From Hyphomicrobiales bacterium (GTDB lineage: Bacteria > Pseudomonadota > Alphaproteobacteria > Rhizobiales > Rhizobiaceae), in the NCBI GenBank assembly GCA_900471605.1, contig UCEY01000050.1, positions 1 through 64,000 of the forward strand: 64,000 nucleotides of DNA, in the 5' to 3' direction. Below the pieces are notes generated by a model. That model was not told the DNA's origin, made no database searches, and saw nothing but the letters and a program-made list of their open reading frames with translations. Below are positions 43,572-53,138 of this stretch, one piece after another (position 1 is the first letter of the stretch; each line of letters starts with the position of its first letter). The position numbers and the translations under genes are program-made.

Positions 43572-45767
43572 TCAGTTGGTGCCCTTGAGATCGACCGCGA
43601 AGAACAGGGTCTCGCCGGAGCTGTCGTCCACGCCGTCGTTATCAGTGACGGCGAAGGCCTTGCCGGACTTGTCGAAGGTGAAGCCTTCGAGCTTGTCGGC
43701 GATGTAGCCGTTCGATGCGGTCTTCAGGTTGACCAGGAAATCATGGGCTTCCTGCTTCTTGACTACCGGCAGCTCGCTGCCGATCTTGGCCGGCTTCAGG
43801 TCGGCGATCGCCACCCGATAAAGCTTCTTCAGCTTGGCTGCGTCGCCGATCAGGTTGTCACGCTCGATGATATAGACGTAGTCGCCGTGCGCGGTGATTT
43901 CCGACAGGCCGACCCAGCCGGCTTCGGTCTTGTCGAGCTGGTAGCGTACCGCGCCCCATTCCTTGGTCTTCGGCTTGTAGGAGACGAGCTTGACGGTGCC
44001 CTTCGGATCGTCCTTCCACTCGCGCTGCATCGCCATCCACAGCACCATGTCGTCACCGGAACCGACCGTCGTCACGCCTTCGAAGCCGTAGCGGGTCTCG
44101 CCGGCGAGCAGGTCCGCAGGCAGGCCGATCTCGGCCTTGATCTCGCCCTTGGCGTTGACGTTGTAGAGGCCATGGCCGGTCAGCTTGGCGGGGTCGCCTT
44201 CGGAGGCGAGCCAGAAACCGCCCTTGCCGTCGAGCGCGATGCCTTCGATGTCGAGCTTTTGGGCCGGCTGGCCTTCGCGGGTGATGCGGACGACGCCGGT
44301 GATCTCGGCCGGTTTTTTGCTGGTGTCGATGGTGAAGATCGACGGCTGCATGCTGTAGACCGAGTCGCTGACGGCATAGAGGATGCCGTCCTTCTGGGCA
44401 TCGCCGACCAGACCGGAAAGCGCGCCCCAGCCGAGCACGTTGCCGTCGACATCCTTGGAGACGAGCTTCGGATAGTTCGCCACGCCCTCTTCCAGCGCAT
44501 AGATCATCACATGCGAACGGGCGCCGCCGTCCTTGCCGAGGTCGAGTTCGTTGGCGGTCGCAAACAGGTTGCGGCCGGGAATGGCGACGGCGCCTTCCGG
44601 CGAAATGCCGGACGGCAGGATCTGCATGAGCTGCGGCTCGGCACCGGTGTCCTTGTAGACGGCGACGACCGAGGCGCGTTCGGCGAGCAGGAAGAAGTAC
44701 TTCTGACCGTTGAAGGTCGCGGCTTCCATGCCTTCGACCTCGATGCCCTTCGAGCGCGCGCGCTTTTCCGGGAAGTGACCGAGGCGGGCAACCGCGCGCT
44801 CCAGCGAAGCGCCGGATTCGTAGAGGACCTTGCCGGTGCGGTCGAAAATGGTGAAGCCGCGCGAGCCGCCCTTCCAGTCGCCTTCGTTGGCGACGACCAG
44901 ACGGTTGTTGTCGAGCCACTTGATGGCGTCCGGTTCGCGCGCCACGCCCGAGGCCTTGCCGGTGAAGGACAGCTGGCCGTCGGTCTTGTTGTCGATGCCT
45001 TCGAGATCGGCCTTGCCGGCGGAGAAATGGCCGGTGACCTGGCCGGTCTTGCCGTCGACGATGACGATCTCGTTGTTTTCCTGCATGGTGAGCGCGATTT
45101 CGCCATTGTCGTTGATGGCGACGAATTCGGGCTCCGGATCTTCCGGCGCGATGCCGGCAAGGCCGGTCAGCGTCACGTGCCTGATCGAGGCGCAGTCGGC
45201 GATGCCGTCCTTGAGCGACACTATGACGAGGTCGCCGGCCGGCATCTGCGGGAGGGCGCCGTCGTTGACGTCCTCGTCGCGCTCGTTCTCGATGGCGATC
45301 GCGGCAAAGGTCTTGTCCTTGGAGACGGCGATCGAGTCCGGCTGGCCGCCGAGATCGCAGGTCAGATCGACCTTCTTGGTGGCGATATCGACGACGGCGA
45401 GCATGCCGGTCGGCTTGGCCTTGCTTTCACCAGTGTTGACGGCGGCCAGAACCTTCTTGCCGACTGCGGCGACCGACGTCGGCTCGCCCTTGAAGGTGAC
45501 GGCTCCAAGCGCCTTCGGGGCCTTGGGGTCGGTGATGTCGATGAAGCCGATCGCGCCGAGCGGGCTGTCGGAATAGATGAGCGTCATGCCGTCTTCGCTG
45601 GCGGTGACGATTTCGGCCGAGCTCGGGCTCAGCTTGTCCTTGTCGGCAGGAAGATTGCCGGCAACCGGGAAGGATGCGATGCGGTTGAAAACCTGCTCGG
45701 CACTTGCCGGAACGGCGACCGAGGCGAAAAGCGCCGCGGTCAGCGCGGCACGCAGTGAAAACGTCAT
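43572..45767 (-). CDS. Secreted phytase-like esterase, two-propeller protein
   Basis: A 731-residue exported protein. Residues 1-23 form a Sec signal peptide ending 'VPASAEQ'. Residues about 30-440 look like a beta-propeller of the choice-of-anchor/YVTN type, with repeated 'VSKDKTFAAIAIENERDEDVNDG'-like strands (quoted in part). Residues about 450-730 carry the esterase-like-phytase domain, with 'LDIEGIALDGKGGFWLASEG', 'RYGFEGVT' and 'KLEGFTFDKSG'. Acidic residues are abundant, as in calcium-binding phytase propellers. It probably hydrolyses phosphate or other esters in the periplasm; the substrate is unproven. GGAGGGG lies 6 nt upstream of the ATG. Confidence 0.8.
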   Translation of the reverse strand: MTFSLRAALTAALFASVAVPASAEQVFNRIASFPVAGNLPADKDKLSPSSAEIVTASEDGMTLIYSDSPLGAIGFIDITDPKAPKALGAVTFKGEPTSVAAVGKKVLAAVNTGESKAKPTGMLAVVDIATKKVDLTCDLGGQPDSIAVSKDKTFAAIAIENERDEDVNDGALPQMPAGDLVIVSLKDGIADCASIRHVTLTGLAGIAPEDPEPEFVAINDNGEIALTMQENNEIVIVDGKTGQVTGHFSAGKADLEGIDNKTDGQLSFTGKASGVAREPDAIKWLDNNRLVVANEGDWKGGSRGFTIFDRTGKVLYESGASLERAVARLGHFPEKRARSKGIEVEGMEAATFNGQKYFFLLAERASVVAVYKDTGAEPQLMQILPSGISPEGAVAIPGRNLFATANELDLGKDGGARSHVMIYALEEGVANYPKLVSKDVDGNVLGWGALSGLVGDAQKDGILYAVSDSVYSMQPSIFTIDTSKKPAEITGVVRITREGQPAQKLDIEGIALDGKGGFWLASEGDPAKLTGHGLYNVNAKGEIKAEIGLPADLLAGETRYGFEGVTTVGSGDDMVLWMAMQREWKDDPKGTVKLVSYKPKTKEWGAVRYQLDKTEAGWVGLSEITAHGDYVYIIERDNLIGDAAKLKKLYRVAIADLKPAKIGSELPVVKKQEAHDFLVNLKTASNGYIADKLEGFTFDKSGKAFAVTDNDGVDDSSGETLFFAVDLKGTN

Positions 45768-45882
45768 GGGAGGCCCCTCCTGTCCATAAAACTACAGGTG
45801 GCTTTTGGGCCATGGCCGTGACAGACGGATGACAGTTTTCGCATCCAGGGTTGCGGCCGCAGGATAATGGCGGTCCAAAGAG

Positions 45883-45909
45883 AAAGGCCCAGGTCGAAAC
45901 CCGGGCCTT
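45883..45909 (-). terminator. hupB terminator
   Basis: AAAGGCCC (45883-45890) pairs with the CCCGGGCCTT arm (45900-45909) around a GTCGAAA-containing loop. It lies 43 bases downstream of the hupB stop. The A-run on the plus strand gives a short T-run on the minus strand. Confidence 0.7.
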
Positions 45910-45952
45910 CCATAAAAACGAGACTGTAACAGGGTGCCCCGAGGGCAGCGTG

Positions 45953-46228
45953 TTAGCTGTTGACTGCGTCCTTCAGGCCCTTGCCGGCCGAGAACTTCGG
46001 CACGTTGCGTGCCGGGATGTCGACTTCGGCGCCGGTCGAAGGATTACGACCCTTGGACGCCTCGCGACGGGAAACGGAGAAGCTGCCGAAACCGGCGAGA
46101 CGGATATCGCCGCCCTTCTTCAGTTCAGCCTGTACGGTCTCAAAAACGGCGTCTACAGCGGATGCGGCATCAGCCTTGGAGAGGCCGGCCTTCTCGGCCA
46201 CTGCGGATACCAACTCATTCTTATTCAT
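45953..46228 (-). CDS. hupB: DNA-binding protein HU
   Basis: A 91-residue nucleoid protein of normal HU length. The start 'MNKNELVSAVAEKAGLS', the 'GFGSFSVSRREASKGRNPSTG' beta-arm entry (quoted in part) and the Arg/Pro-containing DNA-intercalating arm ('PARNVPKFSAGKGLKDAV') are all intact. It bends and compacts DNA. AAGGGGTGG lies upstream of the start. It follows lon in the usual alphaproteobacterial order but is separated by the terminator at 46361-46388, so it has its own promoter in the gap 46229-46360. Confidence 0.97.
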   Translation of the reverse strand: MNKNELVSAVAEKAGLSKADAASAVDAVFETVQAELKKGGDIRLAGFGSFSVSRREASKGRNPSTGAEVDIPARNVPKFSAGKGLKDAVNS

Positions 46229-46360
46229 GTTTCCACCCCTTTCAAACGGTTTTGGAACGACTCATGTAATCGGGGCAGACAATAGTCAGGTGCCCGCCCG
46301 TGGCAACCCAAAAGCTCCGCAATCGCCTGAAAAACAAGGGGTAAGCATTAGTTTTCACAA

Positions 46361-46388
46361 AAAAAGCCGGCGTTGTGCCGGCTTTTTT
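46361..46388 (-). terminator. lon terminator
   Basis: AAAAAGCCGGC (46361-46371) pairs with GCCGGCTTTTTT (46377-46388) around a five-base loop, with A and T runs on both sides. It follows the lon stop by about 40 bases and is a strong, probably bidirectional, intrinsic terminator. Confidence 0.9.
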
Positions 46389-46428
46389 CATTGCTGGTGC
46401 CAATTTGGCATAACCAAAAGGCTATCGA

Positions 46429-48849
46429 TCAGTGCGCGACGGGCGCACCTGCGTCGTCAACGCCATCGACCGTGGTGATCAGCGGCGTTTCCACCGTGCC
46501 GTCCCATTCGATCGCTTCCGGCTGGCGCACGAGTGCGTGACGGATCACCTCGCCCATGCGGGAGACCGGAATGATCTCCATGTTGTTCTTCACGTTGTCC
46601 GGAATCTCGGCCAGATCCTTGGCGTTTTCTTCCGGGATCAGAACGGTCTTGATGTTGCCGCGCAGGGCAGCAAGCAGCTTTTCCTTGAGGCCGCCGATCG
46701 GCAGCACGCGGCCGCGAAGGGTGACTTCACCCGTCATCGCCACGTCCTTGCGGACCGGGATGCCGGTCATGATCGAGACGATCGCGGTGGCCATGCCGAC
46801 GCCGGCCGACGGACCGTCCTTCGGGGTCGCCCCTTCCGGAACGTGGACGTGGATGTCCGACTTGTCGAAGCGCGGCGGCTCGATCCCGAAGTCCACCGCA
46901 CGCGAGCGGACATAGGATGCCGCCGCCGAGATGGATTCCTTCATCACGTCCTTCAGGTTGCCGGTCACGGTCATGCGACCCTTGCCCGGCATCATCACGC
47001 CTTCGATCGTCAGCAGCTCGCCGCCGACTTCCGTCCAGGCGAGACCGGTGACCACGCCGACCTGATCCTCGCCCTCGGCTTCGCCGTGGCGGAAGCGCGG
47101 GACGCCGAGATAGTCGGATATGTTGGCAGCGGTGATCGCAACCGACTTGGTCTTGCCCTTGATGATCTCGGTGACCGCCTTGCGGGCAAGCTTCATCAGT
47201 TCACGCTCGTAGCTGCGGACGCCGGCTTCGCGGGTGTACTGCTGGCTGATCGCCATCAGGGCATCGTCGGTGACCGAGAACTCGTTCGGCTGCAACGCAT
47301 GTTCCTTGATCGCCTTCGGCAGAAGGTGACGCTTGGCGATCTCGCGCTTCTCATCCTCGGTGTAACCGGCGATGCGGATGATTTCCATGCGGTCCATCAG
47401 CGGTGCCGGGATGTTCAGCGTGTTCGCCGTGGTGATGAACATCACGTCGGACAGGTCGTATTCGACTTCCAGGTAGTGGTCCATGAAGGTCGAGTTCTGC
47501 GCCGGATCGAGCACTTCGAGCAGGGCCGAAGACGGATCGCCGCGGAAATCCATGCCCATCTTGTCGATTTCGTCGAGCAGGAAGAGCGGGTTGGACTTCT
47601 TGGCCTTCTTCATCGACTGGATCACCTTGCCGGGCATCGAGCCGATATAGGTGCGGCGGTGACCGCGGATCTCGGCCTCGTCGCGGACGCCGCCGAGCGC
47701 CATGCGCACGTATTCGCGGCCGGTCGCCTTGGCGATCGACTGGGCGAGCGAGGTCTTGCCGACACCCGGAGGGCCGACGAGGCACAGGATCGGGCCCTTG
47801 ATCTTGGTGGCGCGGGCCTGCACGGCGAGATATTCGACGATGCGTTCCTTGACCTTGTCGAGGCCGAAGTGATCCGCTTCGAGGATCTTCTCGGCATTGT
47901 TGAGGTCGGCCTTGATCTTCGACTTCTTGCCCCACGGAATGCCGAGCAGCCAGTCGAGATAGTTGCGCACGACGGTCGCTTCCGCCGACATCGGGCTCAT
48001 CTGCTTGAGCTTCTTCAGCTCGGCATCGGCCTTTTCGCGGGCTTCCTTGGAGAGCTTGGTCTTGGAGATGCGCTCTTCCAGTTCGGCCATCTCGTCACGG
48101 CCTTCCTCGCCGTCGCCGAGCTCCTTCTGGATCGCCTTCATCTGTTCGTTGAGGTAGTACTCGCGCTGGGTCTTTTCCATCTGGCGCTTGACGCGCGAGC
48201 GGATGCGCTTCTCGACCTGCAGAACCGAGATTTCGCCTTCCATGAAGCCGAGCGCCTTTTCGAGGCGCAGCTTGACGGAAACCGTTTCCAGCATTTCCTG
48301 CTTTTCGGTGATCTTGATCGACAGGTGCGACGCGACCGTATCGGCCAGCTTCGAATAGTCTTCGATCTGGCTTGCGGCGCCGACCACTTCCGGCGAGATC
48401 TTCTTGTTGAGCTTCACGTAGTTCTCGAATTCGGAAACCACGGAGCGCGACAGGGCCTCGACTTCGACCGCGTCCTCGTCCGGTTCGGCCAGAACGCTGG
48501 CCGTCGCTTCGTAGAACTCTTCACGGTCGGTATAGCCGTTGATCTTGGCGCGCGAGCGGCCTTCCACCAGAACCTTGACGGTGCCGTCGGGCAGCTTCAG
48601 GAGCTGCAGCACGTTGGCGACGGTGCCGACCTTGTAGATCGCAGAGGGTTCGGGATCGTCGTCGCCGGCATTGATCTGGGTGACCAGCATGATCTGCTTG
48701 TCGGAACCCATCACTTCTTCAAGCGCGCGAATAGACTTCTCCCGTCCGACGAACAAAGGCACGATCATATGCGGAAAGACCACAATGTCGCGCAGCGGCA
48801 GCACCGGATAGGTCTCGCTACCAGGCGTCGCAGACGTTGAATTCGTCAT
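46429..48849 (-). CDS. lon: ATP-dependent protease Lon
   Basis: An 806-residue cytoplasmic protease. The start 48849 has AAAGGA upstream and gives the normal length; 17 extra upstream codons are not needed. The N-terminal substrate domain begins '[15 protein letters not shown]' (about 14-28). The AAA module has Walker A '[12 protein letters not shown]' near residue 360 and Walker B '[11 protein letters not shown]'. The catalytic dyad is Ser in '[10 protein letters not shown]' (about 683) and Lys in '[10 protein letters not shown]' (about 726). It degrades damaged and regulatory proteins. A candidate heat-shock promoter lies at 48922-48951. Confidence 0.98.
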   Translation of the reverse strand: MTNSTSATPGSETYPVLPLRDIVVFPHMIVPLFVGREKSIRALEEVMGSDKQIMLVTQINAGDDDPEPSAIYKVGTVANVLQLLKLPDGTVKVLVEGRSRAKINGYTDREEFYEATASVLAEPDEDAVEVEALSRSVVSEFENYVKLNKKISPEVVGAASQIEDYSKLADTVASHLSIKITEKQEMLETVSVKLRLEKALGFMEGEISVLQVEKRIRSRVKRQMEKTQREYYLNEQMKAIQKELGDGEEGRDEMAELEERISKTKLSKEAREKADAELKKLKQMSPMSAEATVVRNYLDWLLGIPWGKKSKIKADLNNAEKILEADHFGLDKVKERIVEYLAVQARATKIKGPILCLVGPPGVGKTSLAQSIAKATGREYVRMALGGVRDEAEIRGHRRTYIGSMPGKVIQSMKKAKKSNPLFLLDEIDKMGMDFRGDPSSALLEVLDPAQNSTFMDHYLEVEYDLSDVMFITTANTLNIPAPLMDRMEIIRIAGYTEDEKREIAKRHLLPKAIKEHALQPNEFSVTDDALMAISQQYTREAGVRSYERELMKLARKAVTEIIKGKTKSVAITAANISDYLGVPRFRHGEAEGEDQVGVVTGLAWTEVGGELLTIEGVMMPGKGRMTVTGNLKDVMKESISAAASYVRSRAVDFGIEPPRFDKSDIHVHVPEGATPKDGPSAGVGMATAIVSIMTGIPVRKDVAMTGEVTLRGRVLPIGGLKEKLLAALRGNIKTVLIPEENAKDLAEIPDNVKNNMEIIPVSRMGEVIRHALVRQPEAIEWDGTVETPLITTVDGVDDAGAPVAH

Positions 48850-48921
48850 TTCATTTCCTTTCCATCGTCCCGTTTCCGGGATACGTCCCGGGCAAATCAC
48901 CCGGGCACTTCACTCTCGCCC

Positions 48922-48951
48922 AAAGTGGAGTTTTTGAAATTTGATTTCAAG
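48922..48951 (-). promoter_or_regulatory. Candidate RpoH (heat-shock) promoter of lon
   Basis: On the minus strand, CTTGAA (48946-48951) is followed after 15 bases by CTCCACTTT (48922-48930). The -35 matches the sigma-32 consensus exactly and the -10 is a partial match. It lies about 73 bases upstream of the lon start, a normal leader length, and lon is a heat-shock gene in many bacteria. Confidence 0.45.
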
Positions 48952-49203
48952 CCTTGCAAGGCCGCCGTCGCCTGGGATTGTGACAGGGGTATTACAAAGC
49001 GAGCGTACACAACGCCACGCGGAACGCCAAAGAACACGGGACGCGATCACCGATATTGCCAACCTGCAATCACAGCTGGCGAAGCACCGAAGTATTGATG
49101 ATCTTACCGCACCGTCTCTAATGCAAGGCGAATATGATGTAATTCTTCGCGAGGCAAAAATGGGGGAAAAAACAAAAAAAGCAACCCGGTCCGCCAACAT
49201 AAA

Positions 49204-49226
49204 AAGAGGCCCGTAAAGGGCCTCTT
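49204..49226 (-). terminator. clpX terminator
   Basis: Perfect 9-base arms AAGAGGCCC (49204-49212) and GGGCCTCTT (49218-49226) enclose GTAAA. The A-rich stretch on the left supplies the T-run for minus-strand transcripts. It begins 26 bases after the clpX stop. Confidence 0.85.
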
Positions 49227-49251
49227 CAGGGTACTGGACGGGACGGCCGGA

Positions 49252-50529
49252 TCAGGCCGAAACGTTAGCCTTTTCATCCTGCCGGTCGGCATAGATGTAG
49301 AGCGGCCGGGCGTTTCCGAGCACGACGTCGTCCGAGATGACCACCTCGCGCACGCCTTCGAGCGTCGGCAGTTCGAACATGGTATCGAGCAGGATCTTTT
49401 CCATGATCGAGCGCAGGCCGCGGGCGCCGGTCTTGCGGGTGATGGCCCGCTTGGCGATCTCGCGCAACGCATCCTCGTGGAAGGTCAGATCGACGTCCTC
49501 CATCTCGAACAGGCGCTGGTACTGCTTGATCAGGGCGTTCTTCGGCTCCGACAGGATCTGGATCAGCGCGTCCTCGTCGAGATCCTCGAGCGTCGCCAGA
49601 ACCGGCAGACGGCCGATGAATTCCGGGATGAGGCCGAACTTGACCAGGTCTTCCGGCTCCAGTTCGCGCAGCACTTCGCCGACGCGGCGATCGTCCTGGG
49701 CCTTGACGGTCGCGCCGAAGCCGATCGAGGTCTTCTCGCCGCGGGCCGAGATGATCTTGTCGAGGCCTGCGAACGCGCCGCCGCAGATGAACAGGATGTT
49801 GGTCGTGTCGACCTGCAGGAATTCCTGCTGCGGATGCTTGCGGCCGCCCTGCGGCGGGACCGAGGCAACCGTGCCTTCCATGATCTTCAGAAGCGCCTGC
49901 TGCACGCCTTCGCCCGATACGTCGCGGGTGATCGACGGGTTGTCGGACTTGCGTGAGATCTTGTCGACTTCGTCGATATAGACGATGCCGCGCTGGGCGC
50001 GCTCGACGTTGTAGTCCGCAGCCTGCAGGAGCTTGAGGATGATGTTTTCGACGTCTTCGCCAACATAGCCGGCTTCGGTCAGCGTCGTGGCATCGGCCAT
50101 GGTGAAGGGAACGTCGATGATGCGGGCGAGCGTCTGGGCAAGGTAGGTCTTGCCGCAACCGGTCGGTCCGACGAGCATGATGTTCGACTTCGCAAGCTCG
50201 ACGTCACCGCCCTTGGAGGCGTGCGCCAGGCGCTTGTAGTGGTTATGCACCGCGACCGACAGGATGCGCTTGGCCTGCTTCTGGCCGATGACGTATTCGT
50301 CGAGGACCTTGATGATGTCCTGGGGCGTCGGAACGCCGTCGCGGGACTTGACCATCGAGGTCTTGTTCTCTTCGCGGATGATGTCCATGCACAGTTCGAC
50401 GCATTCATCGCAGATGAATACGGTCGGCCCGGCAATCAGTTTCCGGACCTCGTGCTGGCTCTTTCCGCAGAAAGAGCAATACAGGGTATTCTTGGAGTCG
50501 CCGCCGTTGCTGCCGCTGACCTTGCTCAT
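49252..50529 (-). CDS. clpX: ClpX, ATPase subunit of ClpXP
   Basis: A 425-residue AAA+ unfoldase. The start at 50529 ([10 protein letters not shown]...) gives the family length; the 50 extra upstream codons have no support. The N-terminal zinc-binding domain shows Cys pairs in 'YCSFCGK' and 'CDECVELC'. Walker A is '[12 protein letters not shown]' near 118-129 and Walker B '[10 protein letters not shown]' near 185. The 'IGFGATV' loop segment, near the IGF motif used to dock ClpP, is present. It recognises and unfolds substrates, feeding them to ClpP, whose gene lies 285 bases upstream. Confidence 0.98.
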   Translation of the reverse strand: MSKVSGSNGGDSKNTLYCSFCGKSQHEVRKLIAGPTVFICDECVELCMDIIREENKTSMVKSRDGVPTPQDIIKVLDEYVIGQKQAKRILSVAVHNHYKRLAHASKGGDVELAKSNIMLVGPTGCGKTYLAQTLARIIDVPFTMADATTLTEAGYVGEDVENIILKLLQAADYNVERAQRGIVYIDEVDKISRKSDNPSITRDVSGEGVQQALLKIMEGTVASVPPQGGRKHPQQEFLQVDTTNILFICGGAFAGLDKIISARGEKTSIGFGATVKAQDDRRVGEVLRELEPEDLVKFGLIPEFIGRLPVLATLEDLDEDALIQILSEPKNALIKQYQRLFEMEDVDLTFHEDALREIAKRAITRKTGARGLRSIMEKILLDTMFELPTLEGVREVVISDDVVLGNARPLYIYADRQDEKANVSA

Positions 50530-50814
50530 ATCACTTTCCTTCCAGCACTCCGCACTCTCGTCAAAACGGGCGCGGTCCACTCTACCGCTTGCCGGCGCGC
50601 GCCCGACGGGCCTTGCGCGCCTGCCTTGCCTTAAGGGTACTCTACCGATCCTGCCCACACCATGCCGGATCAGCGGCAACGAAACCCTTAAGAAACGAAC
50701 GCCATGTCATAAAAGTTCAACACAGCATTAATAAGTACTAATAGCGGTTTCCGTGCGACTTGAAACCCCTTTTTGCTCACAACGGGGTGAGACGCACGGA
50801 TCACGCCATCAAAC

Positions 50815-51447
50815 TCAGTCGCCGGACACGCCTTCGATTTCCTGACGCGATGTCAGGATCTTGTCGATGACGCCCCAATCCTGGGCTTCGTCGGCCGTCA
50901 TGAAGTGGTCGCGGTCGAGGGTCTTTTCGACTTCCTCGTAGGTGCGGCCGGTGTGCTTCACGTAGACCTCGTTCAAACGCCTTTTCATCTTCAATATGTC
51001 ACGAGCGTGACGCTCGATGTCGGATGCCTGGCCCTGGAAGCCGCCGGAAGGCTGATGCACCATGATGCGCGAGTTCGGGGTGGCAAAACGCATCCCCTTC
51101 TCGCCGGCGCACAGAAGCAGCGAACCCATGGAGGCAGCCTGACCGATGCAGAGCGTCGAAACCGCCGGCTTGATGAACTGCATCGTATCGTAGATCGCCA
51201 TGCCGGCCGTCACGACGCCGCCGGGCGAATTGATGTAGAGCGCGATTTCCTTCTTCGGGTTTTCCGCCTCGAGGAAGAGAAGCTGGGCGCAGATCAGCGA
51301 CGCCATGTAGTCTTCGACGGGGCCTGTCAGGAAGATGATGCGCTCTTTCAGAAGACGCGAATAGATGTCGTAGGAACGCTCACCGCGGTTGGTCTGTTCG
51401 ACGACCATGGGCACCAAGGCCATTGCGGTATCAACTGGATTTCTCAT
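50815..51447 (-). CDS. clpP: ClpP protease subunit
   Basis: A 210-residue serine peptidase. Catalytic Ser lies in '[11 protein letters not shown]' (about 107) and His in '[10 protein letters not shown]' (about 132); the catalytic Asp is in the '[15 protein letters not shown]' region or just before it ('LDRDHFM'). It forms the double-heptamer chamber used by ClpX. It is the first gene of the clpP-clpX-lon series and has its own RpoH-like promoter at 51528-51557. Confidence 0.98.
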   Translation of the reverse strand: MRNPVDTAMALVPMVVEQTNRGERSYDIYSRLLKERIIFLTGPVEDYMASLICAQLLFLEAENPKKEIALYINSPGGVVTAGMAIYDTMQFIKPAVSTLCIGQAASMGSLLLCAGEKGMRFATPNSRIMVHQPSGGFQGQASDIERHARDILKMKRRLNEVYVKHTGRTYEEVEKTLDRDHFMTADEAQDWGVIDKILTSRQEIEGVSGD

Positions 51448-51821
51448 GTCCGTCCTTTATCAAGCTTCTCTTGATCCCTGGCCGAAGGCATAAAGGCGCT
51501 CCGGAATCAAATGGAATGGTCATCCCTACATAGAGTGTCAACGCCCGGTACTTCAAGACGGAGCATCCGATATCCTTAACTGCCCGGGGATGCGCGAGGC
51601 TGACCGCTATTACGATTCTTGCCCGGTCACAGCGGGGCGGACGCCCCATTTCGTTTGATGGCACAGGTTTTTGCGCGATCAGGGTAAAGCAGGGATGAAC
51701 ATCGTCCCGAAATTCCCCCTTGCCCCGGTGCAAACGCAGGATTTTCTGCCATCCGTGCAACGTCGTCTTAAAGACTGCATGTGAATATGTGCCCGCTCGA
51801 CATCGAGTATGGGAGTTTCGG
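51448..51821. other. Divergent region between clpP and the GGDEF gene
   Basis: This 374-base region contains the clpP heat-shock-like promoter (51528-51557) and must also hold the promoter of the plus-strand cyclase gene, which I cannot place. Open frames in the interval lack ribosome sites. Confidence 0.45.
51528..51557 (-). promoter_or_regulatory. Candidate RpoH promoter of clpP
   Basis: On the minus strand CTTGAA (51552-51557) and CTCTATGT (51528-51535) are separated by 16 bases. This fits the alphaproteobacterial heat-shock pattern CTTGAA-N16/17-CYTATNT well. The site lies about 80 bases upstream of the clpP ATG. A TTGACA at 51537-51542 within the spacer could also serve a housekeeping promoter. 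Confidence 0.55.
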
Positions 51822-53072
51822 GTGGATATTTTAACGGGCCTGATGATCTGGGCGGCGGAGGCGCTGACGCTCGCCGTCCTCCTGTGCTCCCGCTGGTATT
51901 ACGAACGGGACCGCTTCTATCTCAGCTGGGGCAGCGGTTTTGCGCTGCACGGCATCGGCGTCGTGCTGGTGACGCTGCGCGGCGACATCCCCGATTTCAT
52001 CTCCATCCAGATCGCCAACACGGCGGTGCTCGCCGGTGTCGGCCTGTGGATCGCCGGACTGCTGCAATTCGACCGGAAGCCGGTGGACGCCTATATCGCC
52101 ATCCCGGCGCTTCTGTGGGTGGCGGGCATGTTCCTTTACCCGATCCGCGAAAACTTCGCCTACCGGGTTGCCCTTCACAACGGCGCGACCATGGTCGGTC
52201 ATGCGATCATGATCTATATTCTCCTCAGCAATGACGGCGCGTCGAAGCTGACGCGACGGGTGCTGGCGACTTTCCTCGCCATTCAATTTTGCGCGAACGG
52301 CGTGGTCGCAGTCCTGGCGATCGCCGGCGAGGCGAAATCCTTCGGCACGGCGCCGCAATCTCCCTGGCTGCTGTTCCCGGCGGCGATCTGCTTCATCGCC
52401 AGCATCATGACCGGCGCCAAGCTTTTGACCGAGCGCTCGGAGGAGAAGCTCAAGACGCTTGCCGTCACCGATCCACTGACCGGCGTTCTCAACCGGCGCG
52501 GCCTGATCGACCAGTTCCATGCCCTGAAGAAGATCGAGGACGAAGCGAAGCCGCTGATCGCACTCCTGCATTTCGACCTCGACAATTTCAAGCAGATCAA
52601 CGACCGCTGCGGCCACCAGGCCGGCGATTCGGTGCTTATCGCCTTTTCGCAGGTCGGCCAGACATCGCTGCGCGGCCGCGGTTTCTTCGGACGCATGGGC
52701 GGCGAGGAATTCGCCTCCATCCTGCGCGTCGCCGACATGATCGAGGCCGCCAGCATCGCCGAGGCGATCCGCCTGACGCTGAAGCGACAGACCATCGCCG
52801 CCGGCGAGCACAGCATCACGGTCACCGTCAGCGCCGGCATATCGCTGGCTGCCGCCGAAACAGCCGACCTCGACCTGCTGCTCAGCGCCGCCGACCGGGC
52901 GCTCTACACCGCCAAGGACAGCGGCCGCGACCGCACCGCGATCGACACCGGCACCGAAGCCTCGATCGTTCCGGCCGTCGACCGGCAGGGCGAAGAGGAA
53001 GCCCCGACGGACGTGCGCGCCAGCCGGCAGGTCGCCGCCCTGAAACGCATCGCTTCGCTCGGCAAGCGCTGA
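51822..53072 (+). CDS. Membrane-bound diguanylate cyclase (GGDEF)
   Basis: About 416 residues from a GTG start at 51822, chosen because GGGAG lies 6 nt upstream. Residues 1-190 contain about six membrane segments forming a sensor-like module. The GGDEF domain (about 205-370) has 'DLDNFKQINDRCGHQAGD' and the active-site 'MGGEEF' near 290, so it should make cyclic di-GMP. No RxxD inhibitory site is obvious before the active site. In rhizobia c-di-GMP often controls exopolysaccharide and motility, but nothing here ties it to the cluster 30 kb away. Monocistronic. Confidence 0.88.
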   Translation: MDILTGLMIWAAEALTLAVLLCSRWYYERDRFYLSWGSGFALHGIGVVLVTLRGDIPDFISIQIANTAVLAGVGLWIAGLLQFDRKPVDAYIAIPALLWVAGMFLYPIRENFAYRVALHNGATMVGHAIMIYILLSNDGASKLTRRVLATFLAIQFCANGVVAVLAIAGEAKSFGTAPQSPWLLFPAAICFIASIMTGAKLLTERSEEKLKTLAVTDPLTGVLNRRGLIDQFHALKKIEDEAKPLIALLHFDLDNFKQINDRCGHQAGDSVLIAFSQVGQTSLRGRGFFGRMGGEEFASILRVADMIEAASIAEAIRLTLKRQTIAAGEHSITVTVSAGISLAAAETADLDLLLSAADRALYTAKDSGRDRTAIDTGTEASIVPAVDRQGEEEAPTDVRASRQVAALKRIASLGKR

Positions 53073-53138
53073 CATCCTCTTGTCCTCTTCGTCCTGAAAC
53101 CCACATTCGTCCGCAGGGATAAATGCGGAGGGTGCGTC

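Larger units (their letters stand above)
48850..49251. other. lon-clpX intergenic region
   Basis: This 402-base region holds the lon promoter (48922-48951) and the clpX terminator (49204-49226). In between (about 48960-49200) is AT-rich sequence with an A-run near 49165-49185. I see no convincing gene; a 91-codon plus-strand frame here lacks a ribosome site and reads through the terminator. Confidence 0.5.

Noticed and set aside
48941-49216. 91-codon plus-strand frame between lon and clpX
   Set aside because: It reads through the clpX terminator, has no ribosome site and contains a run of lysine codons from an A-rich tract.
50529-50679. Extended N-terminus of ClpX
   Set aside because: The 50 extra residues are Arg-rich, out of family length, and the ATG at 50529 begins the standard N-terminus before the zinc-binding domain.
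50530-50814. Possible gene or RNA between clpP and clpX
   Set aside because: The interval has only short frames without ribosome sites and no stable structure beyond a weak five-base stem.
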